This document shows, piece after piece, positions 12,992 to 24,079 of a stretch of 64,000 nucleotides of DNA; positions within the stretch are counted from its first letter, which is position 1, and each line of letters begins with the position of its first letter. The notes beneath the pieces are model-generated. The model did no database searches and had not been told where the DNA came from. It was given only the letters and a program-made list of their open reading frames with translations. Source of the stretch: Glebionis coronaria (lineage: Eukaryota > Streptophyta > Magnoliopsida > Asterales > Asteraceae); NCBI GenBank assembly GCA_025667525.1, contig CM046875.1, positions 434,570,617 through 434,634,616 of the forward strand. Reading direction: 5' to 3'. A program made the position numbers and the translations under genes.

Positions 12992-13017
12992 TCTTGTGTA
13001 TTGTTACCTAGATATGC

Positions 13018-16000
13018 TTGGGAATTGATTTGGAGCCCGATGAGTGGATTAAGGATAGTGGATGTTCTAAACACATGACGGGTAATCGAAGTTTGTTCTC
13101 GCATTACAAAGCATATGATGGAGGTAACGTCACATTCGCTAGTAGTCTACGTGGTAATATCATTGGCAAAGGTACGGTTTCTCTTGACTCCATGACCATT
13201 GAAAATGTTGAGCACGTAGATAATTTAGGTTTTAACCTTTTAAGTATAGGTCAAATTTGTGATAATAAGTGTAAGGTCATCTTTTCGGAACTTGACAGTG
13301 AAGTCGTAAAAGATGGAAAAGTAATTGGAAAAGGTGTTAGAAAGCATGGGATTTATGTCATGAAGGTTAATAAGAAGTCAAAAGACAACATATGTCTTGC
13401 GACTATAGATGATAGTTCTACTCTTTGGCATAGGAGATTAGGTTACGCTAATATGCGTTTAATTCAATCTTTAGTCTCTAAGGAGTTGGTAAGACACCTC
13501 CCCAAGATTAAGTTTGATAGTCACTTTTGTGATGCTTGCAAAGTTGGAAAGCAAGTTCACTCAAGTCACAAAGCCAAGAATTTGGTTTCGACCTCTCGAT
13601 GCTTAGAGCTCCTACATATGGATCTCTTTGGACCTTCCGCCATACGGAGTTATGGAGGTAACCTTTATACCCTAGTTATAGTTGACGACTATTCTAGATT
13701 CACTTGGACTAGATTTTTGGCATCTAATAATGAAGCTTTCGATCACTTCGAAATCTTTAGTCAGAGAATTCAAAATCAACTAGGATGTTCAATTGTTTCT
13801 ATTAGGACGGATCATGGTAGGGAATTTGATAATGAAGTGCAATTTGGTGCCTTTTGTGAAGCTCATGGTATTACCCATAACTTCTCAGCTCCTCGCACTC
13901 CACAATCAAATGGGGTAGTTGAAAGGAAGAATAGGACTCTCCAAGAGATGAGTAGGAAGATGTTAAACGAGCAATCGTTGCCTCAAAAGTTTTGGTGCAA
14001 TGCCGTAGATACATCGACTTATATTCTCAACCGAATTCTTATTCGACCTTTCCTAGGAAAGACCCCCTATGAGATTCTTAAAGGTAAGAAACCCTCATTA
14101 GAATACTTTAGGGTGTTTGGAAGCAAGTGATTTATCCTCAACACCAAAGACTACCTTACCAAGTTTGACCCAAAGTCTTACGAAGGTATCCTTTTAGGTT
14201 ATTCCCAAACTAGTAAGGCCTACATAGTCCTAAATAGAACCTCAGGGGTTATTGAAGAATCACTCAACGTAACCTTTGATGAAACCCCTCCTTCACCCAA
14301 GACACCACCATTGGTTGATGATGACTTGGATGAATTAGAAGTAGTTAAAGCCAAAGAGGTTAGAAAAATAGGAGTTGAAGACCTTAGTGTTGAAAAGGAA
14401 GTAAACATTAAGGAGTCTAGGGATCATACTCTCAATAATGTCATTGGTGACTTAAATCAAAGGACCATAAGATCTCAAGTCCAAAACCAAAGCAACTTCT
14501 TTTGTTTTGTCTCCTTGATTGAACCTAAGAATGTTAAAGAAGCCTTGACGGATGAGAGTCGGGTCATTGCGATGCAAGAAGAATTGAATCAATTCGTTGC
14601 CAATGATGTTTGGGAACTTCTTCCTCCTCCTAGAAGTTCTACCATTATAGGAACCAAATGGGTATTTAGGAATAAGCTAGATGAGAATGGTGTTGTGTCT
14701 CGTAACAAGGCTAGACTTGTAGCTCAAGGCTATAATCAACAAGAAGGGATTGATTATGACGAGACATATGCACCGGTAGCTAGATTAGAATCAATTAGAA
14801 TCATTTTAGCCTACGCTTGTGCCTTAGATATTAAGCTTCAACAAATGGATGTAAAGAGTGCATTTCTTAACTGTTTGATCAATGAGGAGGTATATGTGGC
14901 TCAACCTCCCGGCTTCATTGATTTTGAGAAACCGGACCATGTTTACAAGCTTAAGAAAGCACTTTATGGACTCAAACAAGCACCCAAAGCTTGGTATGAT
15001 AGACTTAAAGCGTTTCTTGTTAAACATGAGTATACCATGGGTATGGTAGACAATACACTCTTTACAAAGAAGAAAGGTCCTCACCTCATAGTCGTACAAA
15101 TATATGTTGATGACGTGTTATTTGGCTCAACTTGTCAAGAATTGTGTGATGACTTTGCCAAAATCATGCATGATGAGTTTGAAATGAGTATGATGGGAGA
15201 ACTTAACTTCTTTTTAGGACTCCAAATTAAAAAAATGGACGATGGTATTTTCTTTAGTCAATCTAAGTACGCTAAAGAAATGCTAAAGAAATTTGGATTA
15301 GAAGAATCTAGACCAATGAAGACCCCTATGGCCTCGGATACTAAACTCACCGTAGATGATGATTGTGAGTCGGTAGACAACACCAAATATAGAGGTATGA
15401 TTGGTAGTTTGTTGTACCTAACGGCAAGTCGACCGGATATCATGTTTAGTGTTTGCCTTTGTACTCGCTTCCAAGAGGCTCCCAAAACCTCTCACCTTGA
15501 AGCGGTTAAGCGTATCTTCCGATACATTAAAGGCACTATAAATTTAGGATTATGGTATCCTAAAGGGACCGGCGTAGAAACCATTGTCTACGTGGAATCG
15601 GATCATGCGGGAGACTATGTGGACCGGAAAAGCACTAGTGGAGTTTGTACCTTCATGGGTTGTTGTTTAACTTCTTGGTTATCCAAGAAACAAACCGCTC
15701 TTGCGATATCCACCACGGAAGCCGAGTATGTGAGTGCCGGAAAAGCATGCCAACAAGCTCTATGGATGAAGCAAGCGCTTGTTGATTACGGGATTTCGCT
15801 TGATGATGTTCCCATCATGTGCGATAATAAAGGCTCTATAGACCTAATCAAGAATCCCGTGCAACATTCGCGAACCAAACACATAGAAATTAGACACCAT
15901 TTCCTTAGGGATAATGTTCAAAAGGGGAACATTACTATTGAAAAGGTGCCCTCCGAGGACAACTTATCCGATATCTTCACTAAGCCACTTAAGAGGGAAC

Positions 16001-16050
16001 CTTTCAATTACTTGCGTCTAGGTCTAGGATTAATGGAACATCTTCCTTAA
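13018..16050 (+). pseudogene. Sirevirus copy A pol (protease-integrase-RT-RNase H), one internal stop
   Basis: Read in a different frame from gag. Protease motif DSGCSKHMTG is near 13057. In the integrase, the HHCC finger reads WHRRLGY where copy B has WHRRLGH, so one zinc ligand is lost (CAC to TAC at 13444). The catalytic Asp, Asp and Glu are at 13621, 13810 and 13921 (HMDLFGP, RTDHGREF, NGVVERKN). A TGA at 14128-14130 follows FRVFGSK. RT then runs on with YVDD at 15103-15114, and RNase H includes STTEAEY. The pol frame is closed by TAG at 13009 upstream, so it does not overlap gag. Probably non-functional. Confidence 0.9.
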
Positions 16051-16724
16051 ATTCTTTTTGTGTGTTTTCTATTACCACTTTGAGTCCTTGAGTCTTTTAA
16101 AATTCTTTTGAAAAATCTTTTCCTCTCCTTTTCAAAACTCTCAAAGTCTCCTTCGAAAATGGTTGAGAAATTCGTTTGACATTGTTAATTCAATCTAAAA
16201 ACGATTTTTCATAGATTCTCGCTCTTAATATAGAGCTTACATAATTCATATGTATGATTCTCTCAAACATAGCAAGAACAAGATTGAATCATGAAGGATC
16301 ATTGTGTCATGACTTAAGGTCTTGTCTTACACACCTCCTACATTGATTTTTTAATCCATGTATTTTGGTCAAATCTCTAGTTGGTAAGTTTGCATATGTT
16401 TTCTTTGTCTATCTTTGCTTTTAAGCACATCCCTATGATAAGTTAGACTAGAAAAATAAGATTTGCTGAACAATCTTTCTCCAAACACCAAACCCTGCTT
16501 CTGCAGGCGGTTCCATAAGTGAGCCGCGGTACCTTATTGATAAGGTACCGCCACCATAGATAAGGAACCGCCTACAGTGGCCTTCCTTTTCGGGTTTTTG
16601 TCTGAAACTCCAGATTTGCTCCAACTTTTTGAGAATCTTTGTTTCAAACCCTTTGACCACCCCAAAAATACCCTAAGCCTTCCCTATTTAAACCATAAGC
16701 ATTTTGCATTACTTCACATCCAAA
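16051..16724 (+). other. Non-coding spacer between copia pol and the env-position ORF
   Basis: No supported coding region. At 16504-16572 it carries a third cluster of the element's recurring motif: GCGGTTCC, then GCGGTACCTTATTGATAAGGTACCGC as two arms, then GATAAGGAACCGCC. Confidence 0.7.
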
Positions 16725-17078
16725 ATGTCTTATTCTCCCAATGAAAGCCTTGAATCTCCTCCATTTTCTCCAATTGCTTTCAATCCAAACCCTCCCAAGA
16801 ACACTCTTAATCACATTTTTCCTACCAAGAATGTTGATTGTGGAACTTCCTTTCTTCCACCACCACCCTTTAGTGTTCTTCCTCCTTCTCATGATAATGT
16901 CATGCACCATGGAACATATTGTCATTGTTGTCAATATCAACATCTTGCTATGGCACACATCTATGAGGAGTTGAACTACATCAAGAGTCTCTTAATCAAG
17001 CCTCCTCTTCACTTTGATTATGAGATCTCCAACAAGCCACCACCACCACCCTCCGCTATTACCTTGTCTTTCATATAA
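16725..17078 (+). CDS. Small proline-rich ORF in env position, unknown function
   Basis: 117 codons starting at ATG 16725 (MSYSPNESLESP), preceded in frame by a few non-ATG codons. The product is rich in Pro, Ser and His. It has a CHCC cluster near the middle and poly-Pro stretches at both the centre and C-terminus. I see no signal peptide or transmembrane segment, so there is no support for calling it an envelope protein. It occupies the place where Sireviruses may carry an extra ORF. Copy B lacks this region, so conservation cannot be tested here. It may simply be a chance frame in a leader-like region. Confidence 0.4.
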   Translation: MSYSPNESLESPPFSPIAFNPNPPKNTLNHIFPTKNVDCGTSFLPPPPFSVLPPSHDNVMHHGTYCHCCQYQHLAMAHIYEELNYIKSLLIKPPLHFDYEISNKPPPPPSAITLSFI

Positions 17079-17351
17079 GCATTGATTGCTTATCCTCAAG
17101 ACACCAAATTCAAGCAAATCTTAGAATTCTAGAATAACTAGGATTAGATTTATGCTTTTGGCTTGTTTCTTTTTCCATACTTCTTTGTATGATGTTCCTT
17201 TAGTAACCTATCTTGGATCTTTGTCCTTATATTTTCTTCTCTTTTAATTTTTTTTATGACCTATTGCTATATATTGTTGGTTGTTTCTTTTGTTCAACTA
17301 ACCCTTCTATGTAGCTTGTCACCATATCTCGATTCCTCGGTGCCCCAAGCT

Positions 17352-17517
17352 AGGGGGAGTAAGCACCAAGGGGGAGTCTTTGCAAAGTCCGTTTCTTCAA
17401 CACCGGCTTACGCAACCTTTTTGCTTCGACAAAGGGGGAGAAATGAATAAACTCGTCTTCCAAAATCTTGTTTTTGTGTGATTGAGTTTATATATTTTCG
17501 GAATCAAAAAGGGGGAG
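17352..17517 (+). promoter_or_regulatory. Cluster of four polypurine tracts
   Basis: AGGGGGAG occurs at 17352-17359, 17369-17376, 17433-17440 and 17510-17517. The last is three bases from the 3' LTR start at 17520. Multiple copies of this tract upstream of the 3' LTR are a known Sirevirus signature. Confidence 0.88.
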
Positions 17518-17519
17518 AT

Positions 17520-18794
17520 TGTTAATGCAATAATGACTAAAAACGTTACTTGCATTTTTCGGTCTCGCTTAGTTTTGATTACGACAATATGTAAAAACAA
17601 GCATTTACGAAAACAACGAAAAACGAATTCTTGAGTTCAAGTATTTTTCATTTTACCCATTTTCACTTAAGTTATGGATAAACAAGTACTAACCTTAATC
17701 AAGTGATCAAGTGATTTAATCTTTTCTTAAAACTCACTTTTTATTAAATGTGACAAGTTTTTATTAAACTTTATTTTTAAGAAAATGATTTATTAAATTA
17801 ATTATATGAAATTTGAAAATGGCATATTCTTATTCTGTTAAGAATATCCTTTCAGGATATTTTTTATACCTAGATAAGACCTCCACCACTAAAGGACAAA
17901 AAGGAGCGGAGTCTAGTCTGGCGTTACCTTAGCGCCTAGGCGGTACCTTATCGATAAGGTACCGCGGGCTGTGATAAGGTACCGCGGGCAGAACTAGCCG
18001 TTGGCTCCTTTGTCCTTTAAATAGTTGGTCATTCTCAGCTTTTCACCTCACCTCTTTTGCACATTCATTTCCAGATTCAAACCCCTTCTTTAATCACTCA
18101 AATCTTTGATCATTTGTTTGATTATTACTTGTTTAAGAAGTGAATCTTGTTCTTCCATATCTTCCTCTCCAAGTGCAAAGAGAAGAACACTATCCTAGTG
18201 AAGTGTTGAGTCCACCACCAAAGATCCATTGAAGATCAATTTTTATATACTTGTAGTTGTGTCATAGTTGTGAAGATCCAAGTAGTTGTGTCTATTTGGA
18301 AGTTATGTATGTACTAAGTATAGTTGTGTAGATTGGTCCTAGCTACGATTAGGGCTCGACTTTTAGCTTAGAGTCGGAAATTGGTTAAGCGACGTGTACG
18401 GTTTTCTCCACCATAAGGAGCTTGTTGTGTAGTGAATTCTAGAGTAAGGAGTACTCGAAGAGTGGAGAAGGAACGAGGAGTGAGCTTCGTTGCCGAACCA
18501 CTATAAATCCTTGGTGTTCGGTTTGATCTTTCTTTACCCTTAACTCTTTACATTCCTTATTACTTTTTGCATATACACGTGTTAATATTAGATTAGCTAC
18601 ACTATCATTCTTTATTCTTTGTGGATATATTTTTGTTAGTATTAGTTTAGCTACACTATCATTGTTCATATTTGTGCATAAGAAGATTTCACATATTTCC
18701 TCAAGCCTAAGTTTTTTGAAAAAGGATTTTTGGAAACCATATTTTAACAAATAAATTTTAAGGAACTATTCAACCCCCCCTTCTAGTTTCTACA
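17520..18794 (+). repeat. Shared middle LTR (3' LTR of copy A, 5' LTR of copy B)
   Basis: 1275 bp, TGTTAATGCA to TTTCTACA. It is followed directly by a second primer-binding site and a second gag, so a single LTR serves both copies. That arrangement is what unequal crossing-over between LTRs produces. Palindrome at 17940-17965. Confidence 0.93.
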
Positions 18795-18861
18795 ATTGGT
18801 ATCAGAGCGGGTTGCTCAAGAATTTTTAAAGTATATTGTATTTTAAAACTTGAATCGATCT

Positions 18862-20901
18862 ATGGATTCCAACAAGTACCTAGAAGGGCAATCTATGCAA
18901 AGACCACCACTTTTTGAAACCGATAGTTTTATTTATTGGAAAAATAGATTTGAAACTTATGTGAAATCAAAAGATTTAGATCTTTGGCATGTTATTACCA
19001 ATGGTGATTTTTTACCCTTTCAATTTAATGAAGTTTCTAAAACAAAAGAATTAGTCACTTTTGACAAAGCTAATGATGATACTAAAAAGAAACTTTCAAA
19101 AAATAATGAGGCTAAAATGGTGATTTATAATGCTTTGCCTAAGAAAGAGTATGAAAGAATTTTTATGTGTGAAACCGCTAAATATATTTGGAACACTCTT
19201 TTAGTAACCCACCAAGGTAATAGCCAAGTCAAAGAAAGTAAAATCGATATTCTTGTCCAACAATATGAACAATTTGTCATCTTAGAAGATGAAACTATTG
19301 ATAGTGCATTTGCTAGGTTTAACACCATTATTACTAGTCTAAAAGCACTTGATGAAGGTTTTTCTAGCAAGAACAATGTTAGGAAGTTTCTAAGGGCCTT
19401 ACATCCAAAGTGGAGAGCAAAAGTCACGGCTATTGAAGAGTCGAAAGATCTCTCAACTTTATCACTCGATGAACTCATAGGAAACTTGAAGGTTCATGAG
19501 ATGATAATTTTGAAGGACTCGGAATTAGTAAAAACCAAGGGTGAAAGGAAATCTCTTACACTTAAGGCCAAGAAGGCACAAAGTGACCATGATAGTTCCT
19601 CGGAAAGTGATGACGAGGAGTATGCATTGGCGGTGAGAGATTTCAAGAAGTTCTTCAAGACACGAGGTCAACACGTTAGGCAACCAAACTATGACAAGAA
19701 ACCATTGTCAAAGAATCGGTTTGTCAAGAACGAAAAAGGTGATAGGAGTTGCTTTAGATGTGGTGATCCAAATCACTTCATTGGTGATTGTCCAAATCCC
19801 GCTCGTGATAAGAACCACACGGCATTCGTTAGTGGCGCTTGGAGCGATAGCGGTGAAGATGATGATGACAACCCCAAAGAGGAGAAATGTCTTATGGCTC
19901 ACACTTCTAAAGAGGTACATTCCGAAACCGAATATTATAGCAATGATAGTTCCACTTTAGATGATATTGAATTTGAAGGCAAATATGATAGCTTACACAA
20001 ACTTAGTCTTAAATTCATAGAAAAGAATAAAACCTTAAAATCAACCAAAACTAAGCTTGAAAATGAGATCAATGAACTTAGGGAGAAATTGGCTAAACTT
20101 GAGAAAAACAAAGAGGTTGATTTTGGTTGCTTAAGTTGTGAGAAACTTAGATTAGAGAATGATGATTTCAAGAGCACCTCCATTAAACTGGAAAAGTTCA
20201 TGAAAGGTACTAGTGCTCTTGATGATATGTTAAAGAAACAAGTTCATTCTAAGGAAAAACTTGGTCTAGGTTTTAACTCAAATGAAGCCTCAACTAGTGA
20301 ACCAAAACAAGTCATGTTTTCACAGAAAACACCTTCTGGACGCGGTTCCACATTGTATGGCGCAGTTCCTTATCACTATGGAACCGCGACCATAGATAAG
20401 GTACCGCGGCCAGAAGTTGATTTTTGTGAAAACTCTGAACTTTCTGAAAAATCTAAGTTAAATGAAAAACCAAAGCATCTTACTGTTAATAAGGTTCAAT
20501 TACCCATACTTGGCGACAATGCTATTAGTAAGTTCTATAAGCCGTTAAGTAAACCTCTCATGGGAAATAGAAGTTTATCTAGACTATCTTCTACTCCACC
20601 TAGAGTACGGAATGAGTCTAAGCCCAGAAGTAGAACGACAACGCCTACAAGAGATAATCAAAACAACTCACAAACTAGAAGTAAAACTCCAACACCTAGA
20701 AAGAATAATAATAACTCTAAACCTAGATCAAACACACCTAGGAGAAGTAATAAACAACAAAATGGTTACATGAATTACTACCCTCCTCCATTTTGTTCTC
20801 CATGGGGAATCCCCACCTCATTCATTCATCCCAACCAAATGCAAGGGATGTTTGGAACTAACAATTTTGAACCCATGAGATATTGGGGACCAAATGTTTG
20901 A
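18862..20901 (+). CDS. Sirevirus copy B gag, intact
   Basis: 679 residues from ATG 18862 to TGA 20899. Same domain order as copy A: UBN2-like capsid region, CCHC knuckle [14 protein letters not shown] near residue 300, a long coiled coil (about residues 375-450), and a basic tail with repeated SKPRS/TPTP motifs. Unlike copy A it has Arg (CGA) instead of a stop at 19663, so this frame is uninterrupted. Gag would form the virus-like particle; whether it is expressed cannot be seen. The C-terminal part also encodes the element's recurring GATAAGGTACCGCGG motif (about 20394-20410). Confidence 0.88.
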   Translation: MDSNKYLEGQSMQRPPLFETDSFIYWKNRFETYVKSKDLDLWHVITNGDFLPFQFNEVSKTKELVTFDKANDDTKKKLSKNNEAKMVIYNALPKKEYERIFMCETAKYIWNTLLVTHQGNSQVKESKIDILVQQYEQFVILEDETIDSAFARFNTIITSLKALDEGFSSKNNVRKFLRALHPKWRAKVTAIEESKDLSTLSLDELIGNLKVHEMIILKDSELVKTKGERKSLTLKAKKAQSDHDSSSESDDEEYALAVRDFKKFFKTRGQHVRQPNYDKKPLSKNRFVKNEKGDRSCFRCGDPNHFIGDCPNPARDKNHTAFVSGAWSDSGEDDDDNPKEEKCLMAHTSKEVHSETEYYSNDSSTLDDIEFEGKYDSLHKLSLKFIEKNKTLKSTKTKLENEINELREKLAKLEKNKEVDFGCLSCEKLRLENDDFKSTSIKLEKFMKGTSALDDMLKKQVHSKEKLGLGFNSNEASTSEPKQVMFSQKTPSGRGSTLYGAVPYHYGTATIDKVPRPEVDFCENSELSEKSKLNEKPKHLTVNKVQLPILGDNAISKFYKPLSKPLMGNRSLSRLSSTPPRVRNESKPRSRTTTPTRDNQNNSQTRSKTPTPRKNNNNSKPRSNTPRRSNKQQNGYMNYYPPPFCSPWGIPTSFIHPNQMQGMFGTNNFEPMRYWGPNV

Positions 20902-20927
20902 TCTTGTGTATTGTTACCTAGATATGC

Positions 20928-22896
20928 TTGGGAATTGATTTGGAGCCCGATGAGTGGATTAAGGATAGTGGATGTTCTAAACACATGACGGGTAATAGAA
21001 GTTTGTTCTCGCATTACAAAGAATATGATGGAGGTAACGTCACATTCGCTAGTAGTCTACGTGGTAATATCATTGGCAAAGGTACGGTTTCTCTTGACTC
21101 CATGACCATTGAAAATGTTGAGCACGTAGATAATTTAGGTTTTAACCTTTTAAGTATAGGTCAAATTTGTGATAATAAGTGTAAGGTCATCTTTTCGGAA
21201 CATGACAGTGAAATCGTAAAAGATGGAAAAGTCATTGGAAAAGGTGTTAGAAAGCATGGGCTTTATGTCATGAAGGTTAATAAGAAGTTAAAAGACAACA
21301 TATGTCTTGCGACTATAGATGATAGTTCTACTCTTTGGCATAGGAGATTAGGTCACGCTAATATGCGTTTAATTCAATCTTTAGTCTCTAAGGAGTTGGT
21401 AAGACACCTCCCCAAGATTAAGTTTGATAGTCACTTTTGTGATGCTTGCAAAGTTGGAAAGCAAGTTCACTCAAGTCACAAAGCCAAGAATTTGGTTTCG
21501 ACCTCTCGGTGCTTAGAGCTCCTACATATGGATCTCTTTGGACCTTCCACCATACGGAGTTATGGAGGTAACCTTTATACCCTAGTTATAGTTGACGACT
21601 ATTCTAGATTCACTTGGACTAGATTTTTGGCATCTAAGAATGAAGCTTTCGATCACTTCGAAATCTTTAGTCGGAGAATTCAAAATCAACTAGGATGTTC
21701 AATTGTTTCTATTAGGACGGATCATGGTAGGGAATTTGATAATGAAGTGCAATTTGGTGCCTTTTGTGAAGCTCATGGTATTACCCATAACTTCTCGGCT
21801 CCTCGCACTCCACAATCAAATGGGGTAGTTGAAAGGAAGAATAGGACTCTCCAAGAGATGATTAGGACGATGTTAAACGAGCAATCGTTGCCTCAAAAGT
21901 TTTGGTGCAATGCCGTAGATACATCGACTTATATTCTCAACCGAATTCTTATTCGACCTTTCCTAGGAAAGACCCCCTATGAGATTCTTAAAGGTAAGAA
22001 ACCCTCATTAGAATACTTTAGGGTGTTTGGAAGCAAGTGATTTATCCTCAACACCAAAGACTACCTTACCAAGTTTGACGCAAAGTCTTACGAAGGTATC
22101 CTTTTAGGTTATTCCCAAACTAGTAAGGCCTACATAGTCCTAAATAGAACCTCATGGGTTATTGAAGAATCACTCAACGTAACCTTTGATGAAACCCCTC
22201 CTTCACCCAAGACACCACCATTGGTTGATTATGACTTGGATGAATTAGAAGTAGTTAAAGCCAAAGAGGTTAGAAAAATAGGAGTTGAAGACCTTAGTGT
22301 TGAAAAGGAAGTAAACATTAAGGAGTCTAGGGATCATACTCTCAATAATGTCATTGGTGACTTAAATCAAAGGACCCTAAGATCTCAAGTCCAAAACCAA
22401 AGCAACTTCTTTTGTTTTGTCTCCTTGATTGAACCTAAGAATGTTAAAGAAGCCTTGACGGATGAGAGTTGGGTCATTGCGATGCAAGAAGAATTCAATC
22501 AATTCGTTGCCAATGATGTTTGGAAACTTGTTCCTCCACCTAGAAGTTCTACCATTATAGGAACCAAATGGGTATTTAGGAATAAGCTAGATGAGAATGG
22601 TGTTGTGTCTCGTAACAAGGCTAGAATTGTAGCTCAAGGCTATAATCAACATGAAGGGATTGATTATGACGAGACATATGCACCGGTAGCTAGATTAGAA
22701 TCAATTAGAATCCTTTTAGCCTACGCTTTTGCCTTAGATATTAAGCTTCAACAAATGGATGTAAAGAGTGCATTTCTTAACGGTTTGATCACTGAGGAGG
22801 TATATGTGGCTCAACCTCCCGGCTTCATTGATTTTGAGAAACCGGACCATGTTTACAAGCTTAAGAAAGCACTTTATGGACTCAAACAAGCACCCA
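20928..22896 (+). pseudogene. Sirevirus copy B pol, stopped and truncated
   Basis: Protease DSG motif and an integrase with an intact HHCC finger (WHRRLGH) and DDE residues. It has the same TGA after FRVFGSK (22038-22040) as copy A. It then continues through the RT entry region (VWKLVPPPRSS, GTKWVFRNKLDE, ALYGLKQAP) and is cut off there by the junction with Athila gag. RT catalytic YVDD and RNase H are absent. Confidence 0.9.
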
Positions 22897-24079
22897 TTTC
22901 GCGGATTACCGGATGACGATGCCAACAAACATCTCGATAAATTCATAATCGTCACTCAAAGCATGAAATTGCCCGGTGTTTCCATGGATTTTCTTCGCCT
23001 TCACCTTTTTCCACACACTTTATCCCACCATGCCGAAAAATGGTTTGATCGTCTTCCCAAAAACTCAATTCATACATGGAATGACATGACTCAAAAAATT
23101 TTGTCGCGCTACTTTCCACCATCCATGGTCACTAGTCTTCGCAATCAAATCAGTGGTTTCACTCAAGAACCTGATGAGTCGCTTTTGATGCTTGGGAACG
23201 TTATAATGTCTTGATCGACCGTTGTTTGAACCATAATATGCTCCCCGTTACTTTGATTGATACTTTCTACAATGATTTAACTTTTCGTGATCGTGATACG
23301 ATTAATGCTGCCGCTGGTGGTACATTCATGAAGAGAAGACCTGAGGAGTGTAGAGAGCTTATAGAGAACATGATCACTCACCACAAAAATTGGAATTCAT
23401 CTACATCTTCAAGGAATAAACCGAGGGCCAATGTTTCTTCTACTTCATCAAACCCCGACATAACCGAACTTACCCGCCAAATAGCCGAGATGAACAAAAA
23501 CTTCTTAACCATGACTACAAACCAATTTCAACAAGCTAAAGCTGTAGCAACTTCTTGTGAGATTTACGGGGGTTCTCATTCATACACCGATTGTCCTTCT
23601 ACTCATGACAATCCGGAAAACGTGTATGCTGCTAACGGTAATTTTTCCACGGGAGGCTATCTAGCTCGTCCTCAAGGTGACCGTAATTTGCTCAGTTATC
23701 GTTCAAACAATTTCCTTTCACCACCCGGTTTTCCTCCTCAAAACCAAAACAACTTTAATCGCAACAATCAAAACCAAACTCGAGCTCCTAATCAATATCA
23801 AACCCAAAGAAACCCATATCCACCTCAAGGAAATAATCAAGTTTACCAACAACCCGCTTATCAACCACCTGCCTACCATGATCCTCCTTCCAACCAATCC
23901 ACCGCATTTAATCACGAGGTTGAAACTTACATGAGGACTAATGATGTGCTAGTGAAGAATCTTCAGAGTCAAATCATCAACTTGAAAGGGGATATGGCGA
24001 AACAAGGGAATGATCTTCGAGCCGATATGAGAAACTCTTTAAGTAGTCAAACGAATGACTTAAGGGATATAATGGCTAG
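22897..24079 (+). pseudogene. Athila gag, N-terminally truncated and frameshifted
   Basis: Starts inside the capsid domain at FRGLPDDDANKHLDKF, continues to QEPDESL, then loses one base in a T run near 23186; the downstream frame resumes as DAWERYN. The Retrotrans_gag core (DTFYNDLTFRDRDTINAAAGG) is near 23260-23320. A zinc-knuckle remnant CEIYGGSHSYTDC follows near 23558-23600; the second Cys is replaced by Tyr, so the knuckle is damaged. An Asn/Gln/Pro-rich stretch and a coiled coil come next. The gene is split at 24079 by the nested element and resumes at 37601/37606. Confidence 0.87.
24075..24079. repeat. Target-site duplication GCTAG, left
   Basis: Identical to 37601-37605 across the nested element; both copies lie in the split Athila gag. 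Confidence 0.93.

Larger units (their letters stand above)
9611..18794 (+). mobile_element. Sirevirus-type Ty1/copia element, copy A
   Basis: Two LTRs (9611-10884 and 17520-18794) differ at roughly 1-2 percent of bases by eye. Between them lie a Met-tRNA-type primer site, gag, a pol in the copia order protease-integrase-RT-RNase H, a small ORF in the env position, and four copies of the GGGGGAG purine tract. Repeated purine tracts and an LTR palindrome are Sirevirus hallmarks. The element is inactive: gag has a stop, pol has a stop, and the integrase zinc finger is damaged. Target duplication cannot be tested because the right side continues into copy B. Confidence 0.9.
18795..22896 (+). mobile_element. 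Sirevirus copy B, truncated internal region
   Basis: Begins with primer site TTGGTATCAGAGCGG at 18796 and runs through gag, protease, integrase and the first third of RT. Similarity to copy A stops in the RT motif LYGLKQAP at about 22896. The next bases belong to Athila gag. The 3' half and any third LTR are missing. Confidence 0.92.

Noticed and set aside
16725..17078. True envelope gene of the Sirevirus
   Set aside because: No signal peptide, membrane segment or cleavage site visible; kept only as an ORF of unknown function.
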